Both the position numbers and the translations under genes were made by a program. From the NCBI GenBank assembly GCA_934045075.1, contig OW203736.1, positions 8,323,109-8,387,108 on the forward strand: a stretch of 64,000 nt of DNA, given 5' to 3'. The notes beneath the pieces were generated by a model, which searched no databases, was not told where the DNA came from, and worked only from the letters and a program-made list of their open reading frames with translations. This document shows, one piece after another, positions 1 through 9,635 of this stretch; position 1 is the first letter of the stretch; the number at the start of each line of letters is the position of its first letter. The stretch comes from Yponomeuta sedellus (Eukaryota; Arthropoda; Insecta; Lepidoptera; Yponomeutidae).

Positions 1-390
1 GCAGGAATGTTGGAGTTTGTAGTGCGCGCGCAGAGTTGACATGTGCTCGCCACATCACTCCCCTTCAAGACCGTAGCTACGCATAGCTAGGTCTGATAGG
101 AATCGAAGTCTGTGCTCTAAAGCCTGCAAGTGCCAGGTGACGCTGAGTCAGTGAGTCGACTAGCGGTTGAGGGTGTTCGGCGGCTAACAGTCACTTCACC
201 GGCGACAGTACCATGGAGCCCGCGCATGTGGTAGGAACCGGTGAAGGCTGCTGTACCACTGACAACGTGTGCTGTTGCTGTGTGGCTGCCGTGCCGAGGG
301 GTTGGAGGAAGATCACCATCAGTCCCAGTAGTCGGTGCGTTGACTGTAGTGGAACTGATGAAGTGAGAGGGAAGAATGCTGGGGTCACCA

Positions 391-686
391 CTTTAGAGGA
401 TGGCGGCGTCAATAACGTCAGTCTCTTTACAAAATTAAGGCTTTTATTTCACACCAGCACACAACAGCAAATACAATGACAATCAGAAACAGTTTCCTCT
501 TCACCTGAGGTTATAGCGTCTCTTTATAACCAAAAATCCCACGAGCACGTCCTGCTGTCACAGACGTAGCGGAGAGAAGAACGATTGACCGAGTTACCGA
601 GTGAATGATTGAATTGAATGAGTGAGCGGTCAATCGATGGAAATCCATCGTGCCCGTGAGTGAACGATAATTACAATGTTGCCACA
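391..686 (-). mobile_element. Putative 5' LTR and primer site of an LTR element running off the left edge
   Basis: Read on the minus strand, this stretch starts TGTGGCAACATTG at 686. It has a TATA-like GGTTATAAAG near 530-520 and a polyadenylation-like AATAAAAG near 449-441. It is followed by TGGTGACCCC at 390-381, which looks like a tRNA primer-binding site. The order U3, TATA, AATAAA, primer site is that of a 5' LTR. The interior would then occupy 372-1 and continue outside the window. No gag motif is visible in 1-372, and the short frames there are not convincing genes. Only one end is in view, so no target duplication can be checked and the family is unassigned. Confidence 0.4.
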
Positions 687-723
687 AATCAATGAACTTA
701 AATTCTAACAAACTATAATAACG

Positions 724-778
724 GGGTACATTCATACAGTATGAATGTACCCAGCTCACTGCTGTATGAATCTACCCC
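724..778. repeat. Short palindrome with an extra half-copy
   Basis: GGGTACATTCATA (724-736) and TATGAATGTACCC (740-752) form a 13-bp inverted repeat around CAG. A third half-copy, TATGAATCTACCCC, follows at 765-778. No function is assigned. The rest of 687-831 is AT-rich and holds nothing recognisable. Confidence 0.6.
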
Positions 779-831
779 ATCACAAGAAAATGAAATAAAA
801 ACATTCCTAAAAAAAAACTAACCTAATATAT

Positions 832-2054
832 TGTCGCGGTCCTATCCCGAACCATATAGAAGCCTATGGAATAGTCGCCGCATGCTGCGTTTTAGTAAAC
901 AATAAACGCTGCAAGCAATAGTGACTCTTATGTCCATTAGTATAAGGTTCAAATCTCTTTGACAAGGACTTTGTTCTAGAGTCGTTGCCACGTGCACCGA
1001 GTGTAGGTACGTACTTGAATGTTCTAGAACCCTTGCCGGCGGATATAAATAGCAGTCGCCGCGGCGCGCTGTCACATCCGGAAGGTGACCCGGACAGCCC
1101 GATTTTACCTAGGCCGCCTATCATCCATGATAGGCCGGCATAGTAGGATGTCAGCTAGGAACAAGCGAACGCTCTATAAGGTTTGCATTCGTCCCGTGAT
1201 GACTTACGCGGCACCCGTCTTCGCTCACGCAACCCCCTCAGCCCTGTACGGACTGCAGAGCGTACAGAACATTTTTATTCGTAGGGCACTGAACGCTCAC
1301 TGGTGCGTCAGGAACGCAGACCTACATCGGGACATGGAAATTCCAACCATGCAGCAATTTATTAGGTCCCTCTCAGAGACGTTCTTCAGCACTGCTGAAG
1401 AACATCCCAACCCCCTGATCCGCGAAGCAGCGGCTTACTCTCCGCCCACGACGGACCCACGTTACCTGGTGCGCAGGCCCAGGAACGTACTCGTTGACCC
1501 GCACGATAAATTGTCGTCTGACCTGAACCACCTCTTAGAGGCTCGGTCCCAGTCAGACGCGCCCCCCTCCTCTGCCAGTGTCCCCCCTAGGGGGGGCACT
1601 GCTCTTTCATAGCAGTTTTGTAATATAAACTCTTTCCGATGTGGGTTTAGGGGTCTTTAGGACCAAAACCAGTCCCAAGGTGGTGTTTAGTGGGTAGGCG
1701 CACTTCTTGTGAGTCCCACATTGGCAGCACGGCCGGGTCCGTGCTGTTATGCATGAGCATTCACCACCTCCCTCCCCCGTGTCCTCCGGAGGGTGCCCTT
1801 TATAGGGTTAAAAAAAAAAGCGCGCTGTCAGTTCCGTTTGGAAGAGCGAAGAGAGAACTTCGAGCGAACATACCTGCGATACGAGCGATAACCTACGACT
1901 TCAGCGATACTATTGGACTTCGATTGGACCTGCGATTGGAATCTACGTGTGGACTTCGTGTCGTGAAGACCTGCAGACCAGACCCTGCGTGAATAAATCC
2001 TAAGAAGTTATCATTGGCGTTTCACATCCAAATCCAGAACCCTAGCCCGTAACA
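832..2054 (+). mobile_element. Gypsy-type solo LTR A, interrupted by a Jockey LINE fragment
   Basis: The ends are TGTCGCGG and CCGTAACA, flanked by the 4-bp duplication ATAT (828-831, 2055-2058). It matches, in reverse complement, the solo LTR at 38836-39272. A TATA-like ATATAAATAG lies near 1043-1052 and AATAAATCC near 1992. No internal region or partner LTR is nearby, so this is the footprint of LTR-LTR recombination. A 745-bp LINE fragment (1075-1819) plus its 11-bp target duplication splits it. Without that insertion the LTR is about 467 bp. ATAT targets are typical of the errantivirus-like Gypsy lineage. Confidence 0.85.
1075..1819 (+). mobile_element. 5'-truncated Jockey-type LINE (C-terminal ORF2 plus 3' UTR)
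   Basis: This insertion is flanked by an 11-bp target duplication GCGCGCTGTCA (1064-1074 and 1820-1830) and ends in a run of ten A's. The open frame 1085-1612 encodes about 175 residues typical of the end of a Jockey-clade reverse transcriptase protein: a conserved region with YKVCIRPVMTYAAPVF and a tail with DLNHLLEARSQSD. The catalytic RT and the endonuclease are missing. The 3' UTR (about 1613-1809) matches, in reverse complement, 3681-3845 of the larger Jockey copy, so both belong to one family. Truncation, A-tail and duplication are the marks of target-primed reverse transcription. Confidence 0.85.
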
Positions 2055-2889
2055 ATATCATTATTCACGTATCAATTTACAAACTTGACCCTATTATCTT
2101 TCAAATAAAATAGTACTGAAAAAAATCTAGAAAACAGCTTACATCAATAAAAATATGTTCAAAGTGAGGTTATAAAATTACTTACACGTGGCTGAATCAC
2201 TTTCCTTGTCACCTCTTCGCGCGTTTCGCACCGAATGCTGTCAAACTCCGTGAGCCCACAGACGCATAAATAAGCTACGCACACACACATAAGTCGTTCA
2301 AATTCTGTGCGCTTATTAACAGATATCTCTAGTGTATGAAGGTGCCCCTTGTATGAAGGTGCCCCACTTCCTCCTACAGAATTTTTTTTTTCTTTATAAG
2401 TAAATATAAGACGACAAAGATTAAATCTCATTGAGAATCAATTAATGTCACTATCAAAATTGGTTTAAACGGTAAAGCCTTTACGGCACTTTTTCAGGTG
2501 ACGTGGTCCCGGATGACTAAGGTGACGGGCGTCTTTTAGAAAGCATTAACGGTTAGTTTACTACCCTCGGCAAAAATTACAAAAGTTAATTATGAATTTA
2601 AGTTCCAAAATAGGCAAACCAATTATTTTTTATATAAAGTCAACAATATTGATTATTACTAATTGAAGTTAAAATTAAATTTATAAACTAATTGCTTTGC
2701 ATGAACTTAAAAATACTGATTATTAATTGAAATTAAAATTAAACTCTACAGACACACTTCTAGCAACGGGGTCTCATGCACTTAAGCACTGGTTCCCATG
2801 CTACCATGCTATGAAAAAGTGCCGAAACGTCGGAAAATTGTAAAAATGTAATAAACGAGCATAAATCCGTATAAAAACAGTTTTATCCT
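2055..2889. other. Gene-free stretch with a hammerhead-like/Penelope-like motif
   Basis: No coding region is supported. There are two direct copies of TGTATGAAGGTGCCCC (about 2333-2365) and two diverged AT-rich repeats (about 2643-2750). Near 2810-2835 the sequence CTATGAAAAAGTGCCGAAAC followed by GTC resembles a degenerate hammerhead ribozyme core as carried by Penelope-like elements (CUGANGA, stem, GAAA, GUC). The first box is imperfect, so this is suggestive only. The Gypsy element at 2890 interrupts this stretch. Confidence 0.4.
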
Positions 2890-3668
2890 TGTAACACTAA
2901 CCTCTTCAGGTGCTCTGCCTGAGGGGCTAGGTTTCTGCGCGACCCGGTGAAATACTACCCGGGTTGGCGCTTTCAAGGATGCCTATGGGGACTACTCACA
3001 AATGACTACGCTTGGATTCCAAAAACCGACACCATTTAATATATACAGACCTAATATTTACACAATTAACCCTACACACTCAAATTGTCTCTCACTTAAC
3101 CTACCACTGGTTTTTACCATTGTCCCTGTATTATCACTGTCTTTGTTACACACCGACACTCACACAACTTAACTACTGATGGACACTAGGGGCGACTTGC
3201 TCACTATTATTAACTGCTGTACTTATTCCCGGTGAGAGGTACCTACGACTCTCAATGATCCTGGAGTGGCCGATATCGGGATCCCCAACATACCGCTCTC
3301 AGGATTCCCTATTATCTGGGGTGGCCACCATCGGGAACCCCAACGTGCCAACACCCAGAGGCTAAGGTGGGCACACGAGATGTCCTAGGCCGGCTAATAT
3401 CGGCAAACCAACATGCCATGCCCTAGGACATCTCGTGAGTGGCATCGGCTAACCTCGGATGGGCCCACAGAGGCGGACCACTGTACCACTTCCGGCGATC
3501 AGCCGATGTGCCCTCACTTGTTCCTCAACCCTCTACAGATCGGGATCCCCTCCGACTGTCCTGAAGCCCTACCGGGACTCCCACAGCGAACCAGAAACCC
3601 CTTAAAATCACACCGGGACCGGACCTACGGTGAACGTCTTAACTGATAGTGGGAGCCGCTCGACTGAG
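2890..3668 (-). repeat. 3' LTR of the chimeric Gypsy element, distal part
   Basis: This is the R/U5 side of the 3' LTR, separated from the U3 side (9046-9219) by the Jockey insertion. It ends in TACA, next to target duplication TCCT. The Jockey target duplication CGCTCGACTGAG (3657-3668, repeated at 9034-9045) marks where the two halves join. Degenerate repeats around GATCGGGATCCC and ATATCGGGATCCCC occur at about 3270-3550. The open frame at 3413-3646 lies inside the LTR and is probably not a gene. Confidence 0.8.
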
Positions 3669-5659
3669 TTTTTTTTTTTTTAACCCTATAAAGGGCACCC
3701 TCCGGAGGACACGGGGGAGGGAGGTGGTGAATGCTCATGCATAACAGCACGGACCCGGCCGTGCTGCCAATGTGGGACTCACAAGAAGTGCGCCTACCCA
3801 CTAAACACCACCTTGGGGCTAGTTTTGGTCCTAAGGACCCCTAAACCGACATCGGAGCGACCCCCTCGAGGCCGAGGACGGGTGCGCAGCGGAGCTCCCT
3901 AAATGAAGCGTCCGCTTAGAAGGTTAGCTACGGCTGCAAGGAGAGAATAGTGTCACCACAAGCGGGGACACTAGCTGGCGGGGGCTGTGTCTGCCTGGGA
4001 CCGAGCCTCTAGTAGGTGGTCCAGTTCAGAACAGAGTTCATCGTGAGGGAGAATACAAATAAAGAGAGGGACCGGGGAGTACGAAATAGTTTAATTAAAC
4101 GAGACTAGAGAGCATATCGCTATGCTCGGCAAGAGCGATAAGACGCTCAGCGGGGGAGGTGGCGGCGCGCAGCTTGCCCGCCAGTTTAGAGATCTCCGCC
4201 AGATCAATATTATTGATGGCAGCACTGATCAGCCTAAGGTCGTCAGCTGTCTGAGACCTATCTGAGGGGGGATTTGCCTGAGTGGCCGCTACGGGCTCGG
4301 CTGTAGCGGGGGGACTAGGTCGGGGGCCCCATGCGGGGGTCGGTGGGGGGCTAGGTTTGGCACTGGGGCGGCCTAGGGGTGGGAATGCAGGGGTATTCAG
4401 TGCCGGAACTGATTTCCTCTGAGCGAAGGGGGGCTTGGGAGCCTTAGCGGCGGAGGGGCGGGGGGCACGCGGGCACCCCCGGTAATTGGCCGTATGGCCA
4501 GACTGATTGCACAGTACGCAAGCCGGAGGAACTTCCGAGTCGCGAGTGCGCAAGCACTCCGCAGTGGCGTGAGGCTCTAGGCACTTCACGCATCTGGGAG
4601 GAGCGGAGCAGTTTGCCGCCGCGTGGCCATAAAGCTGGCAGCGGTGGCATTGGCCGGGGTGGCCCCGCCTATGGGGCTTCTCGACTTTAATATTCGAGAG
4701 GCCACAAACTGTGGGAACTCCCGAGAAGATGGAGCGGGCTTGGGGGGAATTGGTGAGTACCACCAAGGCCAGGGGGAAGGACTTCCCGCGGCTACTGTGC
4801 ATGGGATACACAGCCTCGACGGGATGACCTTGGGAGATAAGGTCATCCCTGATGGCGTCTTTGGATAGTTCCGTCGGAACGCCACGAAGGACAGCCCGCA
4901 CCTTGCGCTCCTCGGGAAGCGCATAGGTGTGGTAGGGGATTTCATTGAGGGTAAGGAGCTTAGTTAGACTCCTGAAGTTGTCGGTGGTGGCGGTCTCAAT
5001 GACGATGCTATCGCCAACATTCCGGGCCTTGGTAGTATGGACATTATTGTCCTTACAGAGTTTGGAAAGATTGGTCCATGCGGACTTGTCCCGTAGGTAC
5101 ACGGGAGGTGGGGACTTTGCCTTCGGAGGCTGGGGGGAAGACCGTGCGAACGATCCTGTCGGTACGGGGACGTCGATATCCATGAGGGGGGGTATCGTAG
5201 CGGGGGAGGGGGGCGTGGAAGCCGCGGGGGAGGGGGGCGTGGATGCCGCGGGGGAGGGGGGCGCGGGAGCCGCGGGGGAGGAGGGGGCGGCAGAGAAAGC
5301 CGCAAGGGAAGGGGGCGCGGAAGCCGCGGGAGAGGAAGGGGCGGAGGCCGTGGGGGAGGCTGAAATCTCAGAGGACGGGCAGGGAGTCCTTTTAGATGTG
5401 GCAAGCTTACGCTGCCTCTTCTTGCGGCGAGAGACCGAAGTAAGGCCGCGTTTCCATCTGCAAGCAAACTCGCGAAAGTCTTGCAGAAGTTTCTTGATAT
5501 ACCGTTTACATTTTCCTGCAATTTATTTCTGCAATCATTGTCGTGCGAGAAGCTCGCGGTTCATACTGTCGCAACTTATCGTACAGGTATTTACACACGA
5601 AAGCTCACGTGTGTCGCTATCAGAACTATCGCAATTTATTCTATTCTGTACTCTGAGAC

Positions 5660-7552
5660 ATGACGTCAAGACGCGTACGTGTAGCAGCTGCGTTAACTAT
5701 TTTGTTGTTGAAAAAGGAAAAAAGATCAATTTGGGTTCGAGAATGGATTTCTAGGAGACGAGAAGCTGGTGTTTACCATAATTTACTACGCGAAATACAA
5801 CTGGAAGATGGACAGCAGTATTTTAATTTTATTCGTATGACCGCAGTCGATTTAGAAGCGTTATTAGTTAAAGTTGGTCACGCTATAAAAAAACAAGACA
5901 CACGTTTCAGAGATTCGATATCACCGAAGGAAAGACTCGTCTTAACGCTGCGATTTTTAGCATCTGGTAAATATAAATAATTTAATAATATTACATGCGA
6001 TTTATAATATTACTAGTTACAAACAAACAAACAAATCTTTCTTCTTTATAATATTAGTGTGATGTAGTAGGTGGACTTTTTAATGAACATTTCTGTTTCT
6101 TTTTCAGGAGACTCATACCATTCATTGATGTATTTATTTAGGATTCCTGTATGTACTATATCAAAAATTGTTCCGGAAGTTTGCAAGGCGTTATACGATA
6201 CTCTACATGAGGAATATTTAAAAGTAAGTACATTAAATATTACTGAAAACTAATTTATTATTAATAATAAATAAAATTAAAAATTGCTGCTTCAATTAAA
6301 AGGTTGGACTTCGACAGCATAAGTTTGTTCAGCGGTGTTTTCTTGATTGGCACTGATGACTACGTCATTTTCAGAAAGTGTAGACACCGGAGAATAAATT
6401 GGAAGGGTTAAATAAGTCGACTGATTTGAACTTTCACGTGAGGATATACCGTCCTCCTCATCTTGAATATCAACAATAGCTCTTTGTATGATTCGGCGAA
6501 GTTTTTTATTGCCTGCACTACTGAAGCTCCTAAGCACGGAGCTAACATATTCGCCGAATATCTGGTCATCGTCATTTGGTTCTGATAAAATTTTGTTGCA
6601 TTTACGCAAAATATCCTCGTCCTTTCTTTTCTTTGCCGCTCGATTTGGCCTTGGAAATTCAATATTTTCCTTGTCATTATCTTGTGCTACACTTGGTTGT
6701 TGTGATCCTGTTGTCTCACTGCTACAGCTAGCCGCAGAATTATCCTGTAATAAGATAAATTTGTTTCAGGTCCCATCAACTGAATCGGAATGGTCGCACA
6801 TAGCTGAGATTTACAATAAAAGATGGAATTTTCCGCATTGCATTGGATCGTTGGATGGCAAACATGTGGTTTTTAAGGCACCAGACAACAGTGGAAGTTT
6901 CTATTTTAACTATAAAGGTTCACATAGTATTGTACTGATGATAGTGGCAGACCCATGTTATAAAATTATTTATATGAACGTGGGATGCAATGGAAGAGTT
7001 TCTGATGGAGGAGTTTTTTTTCAATCATCATTATATTCAGCACTGGAAAATAATTCGATGAACATTCCAAGACCATGTCCATTGCCGGGAAGTTCAGTAC
7101 CGATTCCATTTGTTATTGTAGCTGATGATGCATTTGCACTAAAGCCATACTTAATGAAACCATTCCCATTTAGAAACCAACCCGCACCTAATAGAGTTTA
7201 CAACTATCGGCTGTCAAGGGCAAGGAGAATGGTAGAAAGCGTCTTTGGTATTATTGCTAGTAAATTCCGTATATTTCGAAGGGCAATTGAACTCAACCCC
7301 GAAAAAACAAAGTATGTGACTATGGCTGCCTGTGCATTACATAATTTTATAATATCTCGAAGTGAGTCGACACGTCAGCGATACATTGAAAATACAAATG
7401 ACAGCGAAAGTTTACCTGAACATAATTTGATAAACTTGGAAAGAGGCCCTAATAATAACTCAGGAAATGTAGCCCAGCAAATTCGTGAAGCATTCAAGGA
7501 TTATTTTGTTTCTCCGGAAGGTGAAGTACCATGGCAATATCAGCATATTTAA
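5660..7552 (+). CDS. Harbinger transposase (HARBI1-like DDE nuclease), three exons
   Basis: Exons are 5660-5966, 6108-6223 and 6770-7552, all with GT-AG introns; the joined frame is 401 residues with no stop. Exon 1 has the N-terminal region ending LTLRFLASG. Exon 2 has SYHSLMYLFRIPVCTISKI, the helix-turn-helix-like segment. Exon 3 has the DDE core: SLDGKHVVFKAP (first Asp), MNVGCNGRVSDGGVF (second Asp) and SRARRMVESVFGI (Glu), and ends in an acidic tail. HARBI1 relatives are usually about 350-450 residues. Transposases of this superfamily cut and paste at TWA targets and need a second, DNA-binding partner. Intron 2 (6224-6769) contains exon 2 of that partner on the other strand. Confidence 0.9.
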
Positions 7553-8050
7553 TTATTATTATGTAAAACTTAAATTATTAATTAAAAGTTAATATACGAA
7601 TCAGTGTATATAGTATTGTTTCATTTAGAATATTAATAAATACCCTTTAATATATAATATAATATTATAATTATTAATAAATACCCATATCTATAGGTAG
7701 GTACTTACCAAGGCATCAGTACTGGGTGCGCTGCCCACATCCAAAAACTTAAGGGCCTCGAAATAACCCCAATTAGATTTATAAAGATCATCTTGGCCAC
7801 TTCCACTTTTCTTGATCTTTAATTTCTTTAATTCATTCTGCCACTGACTTCTTAAATTATGCAGTTTTCGGGATATTTCATTCTCAGTTGTAGAGAATTC
7901 TTGTGCGATGGAATTGAGTACAGAGCTTTTTTTTATTCGGTTTTTATAATCCGCATGCCGATTGTCCCACAAACAAGGATTACATTCATAAAATCCTATT
8001 AACTGTATAGTTTCTTCACGCGACCATTCACGACTTTGTCTTTGACTCAT
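6292..8050 (-). CDS. Harbinger accessory protein with MADF and BESS domains, two exons
   Basis: Exon 1 is 8050-7709 (ATG, MSQRQSREWSREETIQL) and exon 2 is 6744-6292, joined in phase through donor GTAAGT and acceptor TTATTACAG. The product is about 264 residues with no stop. Exon 1 is a MADF/Myb-SANT-like domain with the conserved tryptophans in CNPCLWDNRHADYKN and LRSQWQNELKKLK. Exon 2 has a basic stretch (RPNRAAKKRKDED) and a BESS-like motif (DDDQIFGEYVSSVLRSF). In this superfamily such a protein binds the element ends and brings in the transposase. The intron 7708-6745 contains transposase exon 3 in antisense, so the two genes interlock. The GT-AG junctions are read from sequence; expression is not shown. 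Confidence 0.82.
6745..6769. promoter_or_regulatory. 25-bp stretch serving as 3' splice site on both strands
   Basis: On plus, these bases end TTGTTTCAG directly before transposase exon 3 (6770). On minus, the same bases end CTTATTACAG directly before exon 2 of the MADF-BESS gene (6744). Both frames are correct only with these acceptors. The two genes therefore share one short spacer as back-to-back acceptor sites. Confidence 0.75.
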
Positions 8051-8822
8051 TCTTCTCAATTTCACAGATAACGCCCTTAAATGCCAATTTTCATGCAACT
8101 GTATTAAAAAAATATTTGCCGTGCGTGCGATACTTGCTGCGAGATATACGAAACTAGACCGATAAGCAGCGAGATCTGTCGCGAGTCGACGCGTACATGT
8201 TTAGACTTGCTTTCGCAAGTACTCGCAGGAAGCGCTTGACAAACTGTCGCGACAGCACTTGCTACAGGGTTTACACTTGCAAGCTGCTGTCAGACAGACT
8301 GTCGGACATTTCTCGCGGAAGTTATCTTGGAGGTGGAAACGCGGCCTAAAAGCATCGGTGAGGGTGCTAGTCTCGGAGTAGGGAGAGCTCCCTGAGAGGT
8401 CGGACCGCGATTTAGAACGCTTCCGTGCGTGGGAGGCGGGGGAGTCCGAGACAGACTCGGTATCCATAAGGGAAGGGGCGTGGGTCTCGGGAGAGACCGG
8501 AATAATGACGGGGCAGGGGGAGACTCAGGAGAGTCCGGGATCGCAACAGGGGCGGGGGACTCAGGGGAGTCCTTCGAGAAGTTTTCGAAAAACAATTTAT
8601 AGTCGTCCCAAAGGCCACGACTTGTCATGAAATCGACGTACACCGAGAGGCTATGTTGGGGTTCCATAGTGGCAGACGGGGCTGCCGGTTCCCCTGCCAG
8701 TGGCAGGGGAGCGGGAGATAACGAAAGTTTAGACGTAATGCCTAGCAATTACGTGACAAGAAAATTGAAAAACAATAGAAGCAAAGCGGGGAGTAATACC
8801 TAGTATAAACCTAGGCACTTAC

Positions 8823-8888
8823 TTGACCAATCCGGCAGGACGGAGCACTCGAACTTTGACCAATCCGGCAGGACGGAGCACTCGAACT
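8823..8888 (-). repeat. 33-bp tandem repeat in the Jockey 5' UTR
   Basis: Two direct copies of a 33-bp unit containing GACCAATCCGGCAGGACGG lie at 8823-8855 and 8856-8888, differing only at the last base. They fall within the 5' UTR of the Jockey copy, between ORF1 (8667) and the 5' junction (9033). Repeated 5' units occur in some LINEs and may carry promoter elements; that role is inferred here. Confidence 0.7.
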
Positions 8889-9045
8889 CTGAAAAAGATA
8901 GAAGAGTGTATTAGTATACAGTACGCAAAACTCGCCGGCAGTGCACGGGCGCACTGTGCACGCGAGCGAGTGGCCGACAGCGGAGAGGGACGCGCGATGC
9001 GACCGCTCTCGACGCTGGTAAACGAACTGTGTTCGCTCGACTGAG

Positions 9046-9230
9046 CTAGCGCTGCGCCTTTTATATTCGCGTCGCCGCCGTGCCGCGCCTCCCGCCAGTC
9101 CTTGCTGGCGTCACTGCATGCGGCGCCCCGCGCCGCGGGCCGCGCTCCGCTGGCGCCTTGTCACGCCGTGCCTGCGTGGTGCTTGTGGTGTGGCTGGTGA
9201 CGTGGTCAGCTACGTCACATTCCCCCCCTT
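9046..9230 (-). repeat. 3' LTR (U3 side) and polypurine tract of the chimeric Gypsy element
   Basis: The LTR starts TGTGACGTAGC at 9219, preceded on the minus strand by the polypurine tract AAGGGGGGGAA (9230-9220), which primes plus-strand DNA synthesis. A TATA-like AATATAAAAGG lies near 9066-9056. The first 90 bases match the 5' LTR remnant at 13167-13258. The LTR continues at 3668-2890 beyond the Jockey insertion. Between this point and the pol stop (9636) there is about 400 bp of 3' untranslated sequence without a gene. Confidence 0.85.
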
Positions 9231-9635
9231 CGTGTGAGGATTTTTTCCTGTGGGGAAAAAATCAGCATTACAGAAACGCCCGGAAGGGTTGCCCTAACAC
9301 TTTACTCCTTTACGCGTTTTCCCCGACTGTCTAATAACACGAACTTGCCTTTTAATCCTTTTCCTAGAACATTTTAGTTGGTTACTTGGTTATTAACTTG
9401 TTTTGTAGCTCTTTAGCTGTTTTATTTACACGATTGTAACCTGATAACCTCCCGACAATACAATTTACCGATAAATAAGCTGTCATCGACTTCTTTTTTT
9501 TTTTTCGTTCCGTTCTACGGCTACTTGTCGCCCCTAGTATCGATTACTAATTTAGTAACTAAAACAAAATCGTTCGTAAAAACAATAAAGTTGTACCGAG
9601 AATTTATTTGTTCCGTTTTCTGTAAATATCATCTT

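Larger units (their letters stand above)
5444..8346. mobile_element. PIF/Harbinger DNA transposon, apparently complete
   Basis: Terminal inverted repeats begin GGCCGCGTTTCCA at both ends (5444 rightward, 8346 leftward), with about 20 bp of clear match. They are flanked by the 3-bp duplication TAA (5441-5443, 8347-8349), the target of this superfamily. Subterminal GC-containing short repeats (TTGCAAG, CGCGA) occur at both ends. The element encodes two proteins on opposite strands, a transposase (plus) and a MADF-BESS DNA-binding partner (minus), and both have intact spliced frames. It lies inside Jockey ORF1, so it is younger than that LINE, which is younger than the Gypsy LTR around it. Confidence 0.92.
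4095..8667 (-). pseudogene. Jockey ORF1 (Gag-like nucleic-acid-binding protein), split by Harbinger
   Basis: The start is the ATG at 8667 (MEPQHSLSVYVDFMTSRG). The N-terminal part reaches 8350 and the C-terminal part resumes at 5443 and ends at 4095. A proline/alanine/serine-rich linker with a near-repeat PPSPAA lies at about 5430-5185. It is followed by a folded region and three C-terminal CCHC zinc knuckles: CHRCQLYGHAAANC, CVKCLEPHATAEC and CVLCNQSGHTANYRGC (about 4650-4470). ORF1 proteins of this clade coat the LINE RNA. The N-terminal part also changes frame near 8460, so the gene was already damaged or the sequence has an indel there. Without the Harbinger insertion it would be about 555 residues. 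Confidence 0.8.
3669..9033 (-). mobile_element. Jockey-type LINE with internal deletion, carrying a Harbinger insertion
   Basis: A T run (3669-3680, the A-tail on the minus strand) and the 12-bp target duplication CGCTCGACTGAG (3657-3668, 9034-9045) define the copy. In sense order it has a 5' UTR (9033-8668) with a 33-bp tandem repeat, ORF1 (from 8667, interrupted 8346-5444 by Harbinger, ending 4095), a short remnant of the ORF2 end (about 4075-3960), and a 3' UTR shared with the copy at 1075-1819. Nearly all of ORF2, including endonuclease and RT, is deleted. The copy is therefore non-autonomous even without the Harbinger insertion. Confidence 0.85.

Noticed and set aside
5481..5663. Open frames at the left end of the Harbinger element
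   Set aside because: They lie in the subterminal repeats upstream of the transposase ATG at 5660 and have no motif.
4945..5754. Plus-strand open frame of 269 codons with repeated GEGGVEAAGEGG
   Set aside because: It is the antisense shadow of the GC-rich proline/alanine linker of Jockey ORF1 and runs across the Harbinger boundary at 5444.
9080..9334. Plus-strand frame shared in part with 13137-13325
   Set aside because: The similarity is the antisense of the Gypsy LTR, present at both ends of the element, and not a gene family.
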